A stretch of DNA of 64,000 nt from Anaerosacchariphilus hominis (GCF_014290175.1 NZ_JACOOR010000001.1:481271-545270); one strand, 5' to 3'; shown: positions 25,425 through 33,750, counted from the first letter of the stretch. Notes: a model not told the origin generated them from the letters alone. Translations and numbers: made by a program.

Positions 25425-26918
25425 TTAGCATCCACAGTCATGGCAGCCGTTGTAGCCATCATAGCCCTCGTCCTTCATGCACAGATGAACCGCGCCCACT
25501 TTGAAGGTCTTCGGCAGCGCCAGGATATTCGGGTTCGGTCCCACGAATTTCTTCTTAGCGTCCTCCAGTGCCTCTTCAAAGGTAGCTCTGGTCTTCAGAC
25601 CCATGCTTCTTGCGATACCCGGCTCCTGTGCTCCTACGATGTAGATTGCGGAGGTGTTCATTTCCGCAATGTGTCCGCAGGACATCATGGAGAAGCCATG
25701 GAACGGATGGAACGCGTTGGCGAAGCGGTATTTACGGATATATTCCTCGTTGGTAGCGAAGTACTCGCCGTAACGGTTCATATCCGGAAGGATGTTCATA
25801 TAATCATGCTGGAACATCTCATACTGCTCTCTTAAGTACGGCCATCTTTCGTCATGGAAGTAACCGTTGCAGGCAGAAGATACGATGAATACGCACTTGT
25901 CGCTCATGACTCTCTTATGGCGGATCACCTGTGCGCTCAGAGCCTGCATCAGCTGGATGGGGTTGGTTCCCATGCCGTCGCCGTAGTGGAAGTTCTGGGG
26001 CATACCGAATACGACCACATCGTACTTCTTTTCCGCCCAGGGTACATATGTACGCTTGTCAGCCACTTCCCAGGACGCGGGCATCATCTCTTTTGCGTAT
26101 CCGGAGAAGATGGCGATCTGACGGGAATAAGTATCCAGTACTGCGTCGCAGCAGAAGAACTTCTTGCCCATGCACTTCTCCATGTGCATACCGATCTCAT
26201 TGAACTTGGTACGCATCAGGTTGTGGCCGGATACCGGTGTGAAGTCCGCTCTGTGCATAACGTCCGGTACATGATGGGTTGCGATGGATCTCCAGTGGGT
26301 GATACCGGTGGTGCAGTGCTTGTAGCCGCCTGAGTAGCCTCCGTAGGGATTTCCCTGTGTATGTCCGATAAGGATCGCTACGTCAGACTCGTATACGGCC
26401 TTGTTCATGATGACGCGGTCGCCGCGATCCGTGCAGCCTAAATCTACCAGATTGTCATAGTCTTCCGAGTCGTGGCTGGTGATCTGACCGCTGTAGTAGA
26501 ACTCGTTAAAGAGCTCATCTCCCAGGATCTGCTTTGCTTCGGGAACGGTGGTTCTCGGATGCAGACCATTGGAGAAGATCAGAAGAATGTCTTTCTTCTC
26601 TACGCCTGCTGCATAAAGCTCTTCCAGAATTACTTTAATCGATACTTTCCGGTGCGAGGTGGGCTGGCAGCCTCCCTTTACGATATCCGGGATTACGATG
26701 GTAACCTTGCTTCCCTTATGGGCAAGCTCTGAAAGCGGCGGCATGCCAATGGGGTTCCGAACAGACTCTCTTGTGGCTGCTACCAGAGATTCCATATCCT
26801 GGGGCAGACAGGGCGGATCCGGCACGGTCTCGCCGGGGATAAACACGTCGGTGTTGTCGGGCAGGTTTGCACTCATCATGCCGTTTCCATATTCAAAATC
26901 CAGTTTCATCGTCGTCAT
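25425..26918 (-). CDS. LarA-family nickel-pincer racemase/epimerase, divergent
   Basis: 497 residues; LarA of Lactobacillus plantarum has about 424. LarA uses a nickel-pincer cofactor bound to a lysine to move a hydride and invert a 2-hydroxyacid. Likely equivalents of the four key residues are present: His120 (NGLHPRT), His186 (IGHTQ), Lys200 (GGYSGGYK, cofactor lysine) and His216 (ATHH, nickel ligand, 16 residues after the lysine as in LarA). The H186-K200 distance is 14 instead of 10. The substrate-binding DxTR motif reads PDIVKGG. A C-terminal extension ends in GCHDCGC. The enzyme is probably active, but not on plain lactate. Start may be ATG 26918 or 26909; AGGAGG lies close to both. The remaining lar genes downstream supply the cofactor. 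Confidence 0.88.
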   Translation of the reverse strand: MTTMKLDFEYGNGMMSANLPDNTDVFIPGETVPDPPCLPQDMESLVAATRESVRNPIGMPPLSELAHKGSKVTIVIPDIVKGGCQPTSHRKVSIKVILEELYAAGVEKKDILLIFSNGLHPRTTVPEAKQILGDELFNEFYYSGQITSHDSEDYDNLVDLGCTDRGDRVIMNKAVYESDVAILIGHTQGNPYGGYSGGYKHCTTGITHWRSIATHHVPDVMHRADFTPVSGHNLMRTKFNEIGMHMEKCMGKKFFCCDAVLDTYSRQIAIFSGYAKEMMPASWEVADKRTYVPWAEKKYDVVVFGMPQNFHYGDGMGTNPIQLMQALSAQVIRHKRVMSDKCVFIVSSACNGYFHDERWPYLREQYEMFQHDYMNILPDMNRYGEYFATNEEYIRKYRFANAFHPFHGFSMMSCGHIAEMNTSAIYIVGAQEPGIARSMGLKTRATFEEALEDAKKKFVGPNPNILALPKTFKVGAVHLCMKDEGYDGYNGCHDCGC

Positions 26919-26960
26919 TTCCTCCTGTTGTTTGTTTTGTTCTGTGATTAATACTATTGT

Positions 26961-27875
26961 TTATGCTAATTTGTCGTAATGTCTGCTGAAAATCTTATAC
27001 AGCGCACTGGTGTCCTGCATGCCCAGTCCCTCTGCATGGGCGATCTCGTTGTACAGCTGTACGGTTCCCGCGATGACGGAGGGTGCGTCGGAATCCTTGG
27101 TCATCTGAAGGGCCAGCTTGGCGTCCTTCAGAAGCAGGTCTACGGTGAAGGCCGGTGTATCAAAGGCATCGTTTACGATACTCTTTCCCACCTCCCGGAA
27201 CAGGCCGCTGACGGTGGCTGCCGAGGAGCTTGCTACGGTATCATAAAATACCTTTTTGTCGATGCCTACGTGATCGCAGATAGCCATAACCTCGGAGCTG
27301 ATGGCATTGATGCAGGAGAACATCAGCTGATTCAGCAGCTTCAGAGCGTTTCCTGCGCCGTGGTCTCCTACGGGAATCGCGTCGGAGGCGAAGGTCAGAA
27401 GCGCCGGTTTTACCTTCTCCAGAGCTTCCGGATTGCCGCCGGTGGGAAGCATCCATTTTCCGGTGGCGGAGGGCCGTCCCAGAATGGGGCAGTCCAGATA
27501 TGCCGCTCCGGTCTCCTCCACTCCCGCCGCGTTCTTGCGGGTGGTGGCCGGGTCTACGGTACTGGTATCCACTACCACATGGTCAGAGGTAAGTCCTTTT
27601 TTCAGGCCGTCTTCCCCGAACAGAACCTCTTCCAGTTGCACCGGGCCTGGCAGTGACATGATAATCACAGATGCGGCCTTCGCCAGCTCTTCCGGTGTGG
27701 CTGCGATTTCAGCTCCCATCTCTTTCGCGCCTTCTGCCGCCGCCGGGAATTTGTCATAAGCTACTACTTTGAAACCGCCGTCCAGCATGCTCTTCAGCAT
27801 GCACTTACCCATGCGTCCGCAGCCTACCAGACCTACCTTCTCAATCGGTTTGTTCGATCCGGTCCAAGATGTCAT
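26961..27875 (-). CDS. 3-hydroxyisobutyrate dehydrogenase family oxidoreductase
   Basis: 304 residues. An N-terminal NAD(P) Rossmann fold begins with GLVGCGRMG (15-23); the substrate loop is DCPILGRPSATGKW (128-141), and the catalytic lysine is Lys179 in GNALKLLNQ. The family oxidises or reduces beta-hydroxyacids such as 3-hydroxyisobutyrate, tartronate semialdehyde or 3-sulfolactaldehyde. The usual DAPVSGG loop is altered, so substrate is open. The start overlaps the upstream hydrolase gene by 35 bases and has AAGGAGGAG upstream. Beside a LarA homologue it would suit oxidation or reduction of one stereoisomer made by the epimerase. Confidence 0.9.
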   Translation of the reverse strand: MTSWTGSNKPIEKVGLVGCGRMGKCMLKSMLDGGFKVVAYDKFPAAAEGAKEMGAEIAATPEELAKAASVIIMSLPGPVQLEEVLFGEDGLKKGLTSDHVVVDTSTVDPATTRKNAAGVEETGAAYLDCPILGRPSATGKWMLPTGGNPEALEKVKPALLTFASDAIPVGDHGAGNALKLLNQLMFSCINAISSEVMAICDHVGIDKKVFYDTVASSSAATVSGLFREVGKSIVNDAFDTPAFTVDLLLKDAKLALQMTKDSDAPSVIAGTVQLYNEIAHAEGLGMQDTSALYKIFSRHYDKLA

Positions 27876-29874
27876 AAAGAACTCCTCCTTCCGCGTCCTT
27901 GGGGACGTCGATGTCTAATATCTTTGAAACTGTGGGCGCCACATCGATGATGCGGGCCGGGAACTTCCGCTCGTACTGGGGTACGCCGGGTCCTACCATC
28001 AGCATACATGCATGCATATCATGCAATGTGGGTTCTGCCAGATGTACGCCGGTGAAGTTACCGCATACTGCGGAATAGTCCATGTTGTTTTCTTTCATTA
28101 CATCCTCTACCAGTTCCGGGAAGTTCCGGCACAGGGTAGCCGCCTCGTAAAGCTCCTTATTGGCGATCACACGCTCGGAGCCGTCGCGGTATTTAACTAC
28201 GGAACGATAGATGAACGGATGGGACATGTAGCCCGGGTTCCATGCGTAAAGCACGTCGCCGACTCTCTCATATCCGGGTCCTTCGTAGATGCCGAGCCGT
28301 CCTGCTTCTTTCTTCTTCAACGCGTAGGCTACCACGTTCTTTCCGGTCTCCGGATCCCGCATGCTCATCAGGCAATTGATGATCTCTTCCTGCACCTTTT
28401 CATAATCCTCCGGCTCTACGATACCGTGGGGATCGCGGCCCTTCAGGTTTACGAAGATGTGTGCGTGACAGGGCTCCAGAGGATGACATTTGGTGTGTTC
28501 CCAATCGATGGACAGGTTCGACGGATCGTCGGTGCTTAAGTCCAGCTTGTACTTCAGAAGTCCCGCTCTGGAAAGATGCTCTTTCACGAAGGGGTTCCAG
28601 TCCAGATGAGTCATGCCATGATCGGAAATCAGGATGACGTATGTATTATCCAGGTCTACCTTCTCCAGAATCTTGCCGATGTTATCGTCTACCTGGCGGT
28701 AAACCTCGCGAATCATGTGCCAGCAGAAGGGAGCCGTCTTTTCGTTGTATACTCTTGCTGTGGGCTCGATGCCTGCGTACAGCGCGTGCTCGATATGGTC
28801 GATGGTTCCTACCCAGGAGAATGCGAAATCCCATTCCTTATTCTCCAGAATGTAGCTGGTGGCGTTGCCCCACCAGTTGGCATGCAGTCCCAGCTGCTCC
28901 AGATACAGGTCAGAGGTCATCCAGCCGTCCATGAAAGCCCAGGGGTCATCTACTTCCATGTAGGTTCCGGCTACTGCCTCCACCTCTTTGCTTAAGGAAG
29001 CCGGTACGGAATAGGACTCTGCCATGTTAATAGCGCTCTGATACAGCTTGAAGTCCTTGCCGTCCTTACTGAGCTCCAGGATCTGGAAGCGGAATCTTCC
29101 GTCTCTCTGGTAGTCCTTCGCCTTGAAGTTCTTGGTAATCCAGGGACCGTAATCTCCCTGGGCGATATCGGTGATGGCCTTGGATGCGTCCTTGCTCTCG
29201 GAAATCAGCATCCTGTCGTAGCCTTCCTCCGTGGTGGCGTATACCAGAACCTGCATCTTGTAACCCTCCACGTAGGTGGGCGGTACGGTAATCTCGAACT
29301 CCAGACAGGGTTTCTTGCTCTCCGGCAGATTCGTCCAGCCTTCAGCCGGCTTTGTCTCCAGCCGTACGGCACGTCCCGGAATCTGGTTGCAGTGCAGCAG
29401 CTTATTGGAGAAGCATGCGCTGGAGGCCACATCCCACAGCGGCATGAAGAAGTAGCGGAACGGCGGGTTCAGGGAACCTGCCAGCTGACATCCGTCCTTC
29501 TCGTCGATGGCTCCCATAGGGAATGTCTCAGGCCAGTTAATCAACGCAACTTTCTTTCCCATCTTCTTTGCCACATCCCAGAGGGTCTCGCAGAGAACCT
29601 CATTCCGGTCAAAGGATGTATGCCACTGGTCCAGTTCCCATCCGGGATGCTTTACCATCAGACTGGGAACTCCATTAGTTCCAGAACCGGCGCCGCTTAC
29701 GATAGCCGTCCACGCAGCTGCGGTCAAAGGCGGAAATACGGTCTCCAGTCTGGAAAAGATTCCCTGGTTCATCAGCTTCGCTGTGTTCGGCATGCTTCCT
29801 TCTTGCACAAATTTTTTGACTAAATCAGGCATGGCCGCATCCAATCCAAGGAACAAGATTTTCTTATCTTTCAC
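27841..29874 (-). CDS. Alkaline phosphatase superfamily hydrolase (type I phosphodiesterase-like)
   Basis: 677 residues starting with GTG at 29874, with GAGGAGG 9 bases upstream. Metal and nucleophile motifs of the phosphodiesterase/nucleotide pyrophosphatase branch are visible: LGLDAAMPD (Asp12), PPLTAAAWT with Thr51 as likely nucleophile, TIDHIEHAL, and VILISDHGMT. There is no signal peptide, so it is cytoplasmic. Family members cleave phosphate, phosphonate or sulfate esters. The insertion between residues of about 150 and 330 is large. It is first of the operon, so it probably acts on an imported conjugate and releases the acid handled by the LarA homologue; that step is inference. Confidence 0.88.
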   Translation of the reverse strand: MKDKKILFLGLDAAMPDLVKKFVQEGSMPNTAKLMNQGIFSRLETVFPPLTAAAWTAIVSGAGSGTNGVPSLMVKHPGWELDQWHTSFDRNEVLCETLWDVAKKMGKKVALINWPETFPMGAIDEKDGCQLAGSLNPPFRYFFMPLWDVASSACFSNKLLHCNQIPGRAVRLETKPAEGWTNLPESKKPCLEFEITVPPTYVEGYKMQVLVYATTEEGYDRMLISESKDASKAITDIAQGDYGPWITKNFKAKDYQRDGRFRFQILELSKDGKDFKLYQSAINMAESYSVPASLSKEVEAVAGTYMEVDDPWAFMDGWMTSDLYLEQLGLHANWWGNATSYILENKEWDFAFSWVGTIDHIEHALYAGIEPTARVYNEKTAPFCWHMIREVYRQVDDNIGKILEKVDLDNTYVILISDHGMTHLDWNPFVKEHLSRAGLLKYKLDLSTDDPSNLSIDWEHTKCHPLEPCHAHIFVNLKGRDPHGIVEPEDYEKVQEEIINCLMSMRDPETGKNVVAYALKKKEAGRLGIYEGPGYERVGDVLYAWNPGYMSHPFIYRSVVKYRDGSERVIANKELYEAATLCRNFPELVEDVMKENNMDYSAVCGNFTGVHLAEPTLHDMHACMLMVGPGVPQYERKFPARIIDVAPTVSKILDIDVPKDAEGGVLYDILDRIEQTD

Positions 29875-29932
29875 AATGAAACCTCCTCACTTTGTTAATT
29901 TTTTGTTTAATATTGCCGTTCTTGATGGTTTT

Positions 29933-29962
29933 ATCATACCCCCCCCCGAGGGATCTTGGCAA
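29933..29962 (-). promoter_or_regulatory. Promoter of the LarA-homologue operon with G9 in spacer
   Basis: On the minus strand TTGCCA (29962-29957) and TATGAT (29938-29933) are separated by 18 bases, nine of which are an unbroken run of G (29947-29939). Both hexamers differ from consensus by one base. The spacer is one base longer than the ideal 17. A homopolymer in this position can change length by slippage and so alter promoter strength. Confidence 0.65.
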
Positions 29963-29973
29963 TACTTTTTTAC

Positions 29974-29985
29974 GCAAACGTTTGC
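29974..29985. promoter_or_regulatory. LacI-family operator palindrome
   Basis: The perfect 12-base palindrome GCAAACGTTTGC has the central CG and AAAC/GTTT arms typical of LacI/GalR or CcpA sites. It lies between two divergent promoters, 11 bases upstream of both -35 hexamers. The adjacent lacI-type gene is the obvious candidate binder. A catabolite-control site for CcpA is the alternative. Confidence 0.7.
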
Positions 29986-29996
29986 TTTTTTGTGCA

Positions 29997-30025
29997 TTTA
30001 CTACAATTTGGTTTTATGCTATAGT
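29997..30025 (+). promoter_or_regulatory. Promoter of the lacI-type gene
   Basis: TTTACT (29997-30002), 17-base spacer, TATAGT (30020-30025). Initiation near 30032 would give a leader of about 210 bases that includes the cloverleaf element. Confidence 0.55.
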
Positions 30026-30079
30026 CAGATTAAGGAAATTCTGATCCATTATATGTATATGGGTTTGGCAATAGAATAC

Positions 30080-30189
30080 GGGTGTCAAAAAGGTGCTTCG
30101 CACCAACGCCGCACAATATATGGTATTGCGGGCTTGCCCGCAAATACATATATTTGTGGCGTTATGCCCCGAAGGGGCTTTTGGCACCC
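30080..30189 (+). repeat. 110-base cloverleaf inverted-repeat element in the lacI leader
   Basis: An 11-bp closing stem (GGGTGTCAAAA at 30080-30090 with TTTTGGCACCC at 30179-30189, one G-U) encloses three arms: GGTGC-TTC-GCACC (30092-30104), a long arm 30105-30163 ending in GCGGG-CTTG-CCCGC, and GCCCC-GAA-GGGGC (30166-30178). Almost every base is paired. It has no open reading frame and does not match a riboswitch I know. It may be a mobile palindromic repeat or a structured leader RNA. There is no second copy in this window. Confidence 0.75.
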
Positions 30190-30243
30190 ACGATCCAGCC
30201 TATGGGGCTTATGATAGAATCATATCTGTGAGGAGGGCAACCT

Positions 30244-31272
30244 ATGACGTTAAAAGATATTGCAGCGGAAGCCGGGGTCTCCATATCCACCGTCTCCCGC
30301 GTTATCAACAATACCGATACGAAAGCGGCCAGTCCACAGGTGCGGGAGCGCATCTGGGAAATCGTCCGGCGCACCGGATATATCCCCAACCATTCCGCCC
30401 AGACCCTGAAGCTGGGCCACTACGAGCCTCCGGTCACCAACCGCTCCCTGTCCTGTCTCTATGCCCGTACTCCGGACGCCCCCGATAATCCTTTTTTCCA
30501 GACCATCGCCAAAAGCGCTGAAGTGGAAGCCTACCGGCAGGACTATTTTCTCAAGTCCTCGCTAACGCCCTTCAATGTAAATAACGAAGAGACCTATCGG
30601 CTGATTCAACGGGATACCAACGGCGTAGTGGTGCTGGGCCGCTGTGATAAGCCCACTCTGAAATTTCTGAAGCAGTACTGCCATAATGTGATTTACACCG
30701 GCCTGAACCCCCTGGACGCCAAATATGATCAGGTACTTTGCGACGGCTACGAGGCCACCCTGCTGGCTCTGGATTATCTGAGGGCGCTGGGCCACCAGTA
30801 TATCGGTTATGTGGGCGAGATCGAGGAGGAGAACCGTTACCGGGCCTACTGTGATTTCATGAAGACCAGCACCGTATCCTTCGATCCCTCCTACCGGGTA
30901 GCCTCTCCTCTGACCTCCAGCGGAGGCTACGACGGGGCTATACAGCTTTTGCGTCAGCAGCAGAATCTTACCGCCATCTTCTGCGGAGACGATATCGCCG
31001 CTGTGGGCGTCCTGCGGGCAGTCCGCGACTTTGGCCTGCGGGTGCCGGAGGATATCTCCGTCATCAGCATTGATGACATCGAAACCTCCCAGTATCTGTC
31101 TCCCATGCTTACCACCGTCCATGTGCCCATGGAGGAAATGGGGACCGTGGCGGCCAAGATTCTCATTGACCGCATCAACGGAGGACATACCCTTCCCATG
31201 CAAATCAAGTTACCCTTCTATCTGGCCAAACGGGAGAGTTGCGCGCCGCCCAGGAAGATAGCAGTTATATGA
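30244..31272 (+). CDS. LacI-family transcriptional regulator
   Basis: 342 residues. An N-terminal LacI helix-turn-helix and hinge (LKDIAAEAGVSISTVSRVI, residues 3-21) is followed by a periplasmic-binding-like effector domain with FCGDDIAAVGVLRAV and DISVISIDDIE in the usual places. The ribosome binding site is GAGGAGGGC, seven bases before the ATG. It diverges from the hydrolase-LarA-transporter operon, and a matching operator lies between the two promoters, so it probably controls that operon in response to its substrate or an intermediate. LacI effectors are usually sugars or sugar acids, a hint about the pathway. Confidence 0.93.
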   Translation: MTLKDIAAEAGVSISTVSRVINNTDTKAASPQVRERIWEIVRRTGYIPNHSAQTLKLGHYEPPVTNRSLSCLYARTPDAPDNPFFQTIAKSAEVEAYRQDYFLKSSLTPFNVNNEETYRLIQRDTNGVVVLGRCDKPTLKFLKQYCHNVIYTGLNPLDAKYDQVLCDGYEATLLALDYLRALGHQYIGYVGEIEEENRYRAYCDFMKTSTVSFDPSYRVASPLTSSGGYDGAIQLLRQQQNLTAIFCGDDIAAVGVLRAVRDFGLRVPEDISVISIDDIETSQYLSPMLTTVHVPMEEMGTVAAKILIDRINGGHTLPMQIKLPFYLAKRESCAPPRKIAVI

Positions 31273-31306
31273 ATGTGTAACTTTTGGATTTAAATTTTTA
31301 GGATCA

Positions 31307-31357
31307 GAAAAGGACTTTCAGAAATAACATCATTTCCGAAAGTCCTTTTCTATTTTT
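31307..31357. terminator. Bidirectional terminator after the lacI-type gene
   Basis: A 13-bp perfect stem GAAAAGGACTTTC/GAAAGTCCTTTTC with an 18-base loop, flanked by a T-rich 3' side (CTATTTTT) on the plus strand and by A runs giving T on the minus strand. It separates the lacI-type gene from the convergent GDP-fucose operon. Confidence 0.85.
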
Positions 31358-31418
31358 CTGCTATTTTTCGCTGCTTTCCATCAACTCCACCCACGCTTCC
31401 CGCGTGAAATGCCGGATG

Positions 31419-32909
31419 TTACAGCTTTTTCTCTGTATACACCTTGATCTTCGGCTCCGTGCCTGATGGACGAATCACAGCTTCGCTGCCGTCCTCCATC
31501 CACATCTGAAGTACATTGGAGGCCGTAAGACCGTCGATGCCATCCCTGTAGTCCTTATAACGCACTACCTTTGCGCCGCCGAACTTCATACCCTCGGGGC
31601 TTTGCAATCCCTCCCGTATCTCCGCCATCCGCTTATCTGCCTCGCTGCCGCTGAACTCATAGGTCTTTAATGTGGTCTCGTAATGTCCGTACTTGGCGTA
31701 CAGCTCTTCCAGAGCATCCCAGAGGGTCCTGCCCTCCGCTTTATAGGTATCCGCCATCTCGCAGAGCAGCATGGCCGCGCCTACGGCATCCTTGTCCCGT
31801 ACATAGCTGCCGATGAGGTAGCCGCAGCTTTCCTCAAAGCCGAATACATAGCGATCCACTTCGCCCTTCTCCTCCAGCTTCCCGATCTGCTCACCCACAT
31901 ACTTGAAGCCGGTCAGCGTCTCGATCACCTCTGCATCGTACTCCCGCGCGATCTGATCTACCATGGATGTGCTCACAATGGTACGAATGATCACCGGATG
32001 TTCCGGCAGGGTTCCTGCTGCCTTTCTGCACCGGAGGATGTACTCCAATAAAAGAACGCCCACTTCATTGCCGTTCAGGCGCTCGTAGTGATCGCCCTTC
32101 TTTGCTACCACTCCCAGACGGTCGCTGTCGGGATCTGTGGCAATCATCAAATCCGCGTCGGTCTTCTCGCACCACTCCAGGCCGATTTTCAGTGCGTCCT
32201 GGGACTCCGGATTCGGATAGGGGCAGGTGGGGAAGTCACCGTTGGGCTTCGCCTGCTCGGTGACAATATGCAGATCCCTGATACCGATGTATTTCAGGAT
32301 ACTGGATACCGGAATGAGGCCTGCGCCGTACAGAGGCGTGTAGACCACCTTCAGGTCGGAGGTCAGCTCCTTTTTGGTACGCTTGCGGATGATGGCCGCC
32401 AGGAAGGCCTTCAGGGTCTTCTCGTCGATGAGCACGATCTGTCCCTCTTCCACATACTCTTCGAAGGTCTTTCCCCCTGCTGCCTGGCTCTTATCCGCCT
32501 TCCGGATATGCTCCTGGATCCGGTCTGCCGCTTCGTTTGTCACCTGGCAGCCGTCGGAGCCATATACCTTGTAGCCGTTATATTCTCTGGGGTTATGGGA
32601 GGCCGTCACCACGATTCCCACGGTAGTCTTCAGATGACGCACCGCAAAGGACAGGGTGGGAGTGGGCATCAGTTTCGGGTAGATATAGGCCTTGCAGCCC
32701 TTCATGGCCAGCACCCGGGCCGCCTCTCTGGCAAACTCCTCCGAATGATTCCGGCTGTCGTAGGCCAAGGCCACACTGGGCTTTTCGCTCTGCTCCATGG
32801 CGTAATCCGCCACGCCCAGAGTCGCCTCCTGTATGGTCTCCAGATTCAGATGATCCGGTCCCGGGCCCATGGTAGCCCGCAAACCGCCTGTTCCAAATTT
32901 CAGATTCAT
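31419..32909 (-). CDS. Alpha-D-phosphohexomutase (phosphomannomutase/phosphoglucomutase)
   Basis: 496 residues from the ATG at 32909, which has AGAGAGG upstream; a longer frame extends 43 codons into manA without a better site. Conserved elements: KFGTGGLRA at the start, phosphoserine loop TASHNP, metal loop DPDSDR, sugar loop GFEESCGY and phosphate-binding RPSGTEPKIKVY. It interconverts hexose 6- and 1-phosphates. As last gene of the GDP-L-fucose operon it presumably makes mannose 1-phosphate for ManC. It is a paralogue of the mutase at 46036-47718, but lacks the first about 45 residues of that protein. Confidence 0.88.
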   Translation of the reverse strand: MNLKFGTGGLRATMGPGPDHLNLETIQEATLGVADYAMEQSEKPSVALAYDSRNHSEEFAREAARVLAMKGCKAYIYPKLMPTPTLSFAVRHLKTTVGIVVTASHNPREYNGYKVYGSDGCQVTNEAADRIQEHIRKADKSQAAGGKTFEEYVEEGQIVLIDEKTLKAFLAAIIRKRTKKELTSDLKVVYTPLYGAGLIPVSSILKYIGIRDLHIVTEQAKPNGDFPTCPYPNPESQDALKIGLEWCEKTDADLMIATDPDSDRLGVVAKKGDHYERLNGNEVGVLLLEYILRCRKAAGTLPEHPVIIRTIVSTSMVDQIAREYDAEVIETLTGFKYVGEQIGKLEEKGEVDRYVFGFEESCGYLIGSYVRDKDAVGAAMLLCEMADTYKAEGRTLWDALEELYAKYGHYETTLKTYEFSGSEADKRMAEIREGLQSPEGMKFGGAKVVRYKDYRDGIDGLTASNVLQMWMEDGSEAVIRPSGTEPKIKVYTEKKL

Positions 32910-32925
32910 ATCCGATACCTCTCTT

Positions 32926-33750
32926 TCACTCTGCCGTCGAGCAGAGTAACTGCAGTTTTCCTTTGATCTCATAGGCTCCTGTTTCTTTGGGCAGGTAAAT
33001 GCTGTCCCCGGCCTGAAGACGGATTGTTCCCGCTTCATGGGTCAGCTCTCCTTCTCCCTCCAGAATCAGAAGAGACTGAAAGCCCTTTTCCGTGCTGCAG
33101 AACAGGCTTTCCTCTATCTCGTATAATTGTACCACAAAATACGGACATTGCACTAACAAAGTTCTGGAATAACCGTTTTTTTGAATCCGGGAACCCATGG
33201 GACGGTGACCTGCCAGAGGAGGCATGAAGCCCGCCACCAGAGCGGCCTTCTCGATGTGGAGCGGACGCTTTTCATGATTCGCGTCCTCCCGGTTATAGTC
33301 ATAGACCCGGTAGGTCACATCGGAACTCTGCTGGATCTCCGCCACGGTGATACCTGCGCCGATAGCATGAAGAAGGCCCGCCGGGATATAAAACACATCG
33401 CCTTTTTTCACGGGTATCTTCCGGCACACCTCCAGAATGGTCTGGTTTTTAATCCGCTTGCGGAACTCGTCCTCGGAGATCTTATGCTTCAGTCCGTAAT
33501 AAAGATATGCGCCGGGCTCGCAATCCAGTACATACCACATCTCGGTTTTTCCGTTTTTGTGCTCCTCCTCCCGGGCGAACTCATCCCCGGGATGGACCTG
33601 CACCGACAGAGCCTCCCGGGCCTTGATGATCTTGATAAGAAGGGGCACCTGCTCCATGCCCTCGTTGAGCCAGGACAGCATCCAGTCCTCGGTTCCCCAG
33701 ATATATTCTTTTCGGATGGGCGTCAGCTTCTGCGGCTGTGTAAATGCCAT
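32926..33750 (-). CDS. manA: Mannose-6-phosphate isomerase, class I
   Basis: 274 residues. Cupin-type isomerase with zinc ligands in SVQVHPGDEFA (near 50) and in PAGLLHAIGAG (near 123), and the catalytic arginine region in the C-terminal half. It converts fructose 6-phosphate to mannose 6-phosphate, the entry to GDP-mannose. It is short compared with the enteric enzyme but normal for the Bacillota form. It has GAAGGGAAGG upstream, and the mutase gene begins 17 bases downstream. Confidence 0.93.
   Translation of the reverse strand: MAFTQPQKLTPIRKEYIWGTEDWMLSWLNEGMEQVPLLIKIIKAREALSVQVHPGDEFAREEEHKNGKTEMWYVLDCEPGAYLYYGLKHKISEDEFRKRIKNQTILEVCRKIPVKKGDVFYIPAGLLHAIGAGITVAEIQQSSDVTYRVYDYNREDANHEKRPLHIEKAALVAGFMPPLAGHRPMGSRIQKNGYSRTLLVQCPYFVVQLYEIEESLFCSTEKGFQSLLILEGEGELTHEAGTIRLQAGDSIYLPKETGAYEIKGKLQLLCSTAE

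Larger units (their letters stand above)
29875..30243. promoter_or_regulatory. Divergent control region between hydrolase operon and lacI
   Basis: 369 bases without a protein gene. From left to right it holds the hydrolase ribosome binding site, a minus-strand promoter with a nine-base C/G run (29933-29962), a perfect LacI-type palindrome (29974-29985), a plus-strand promoter (29997-30025) and a 110-base cloverleaf inverted-repeat element (30080-30189), ending at the lacI ribosome binding site GAGGAGGG. Each part is described separately. Confidence 0.75.
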
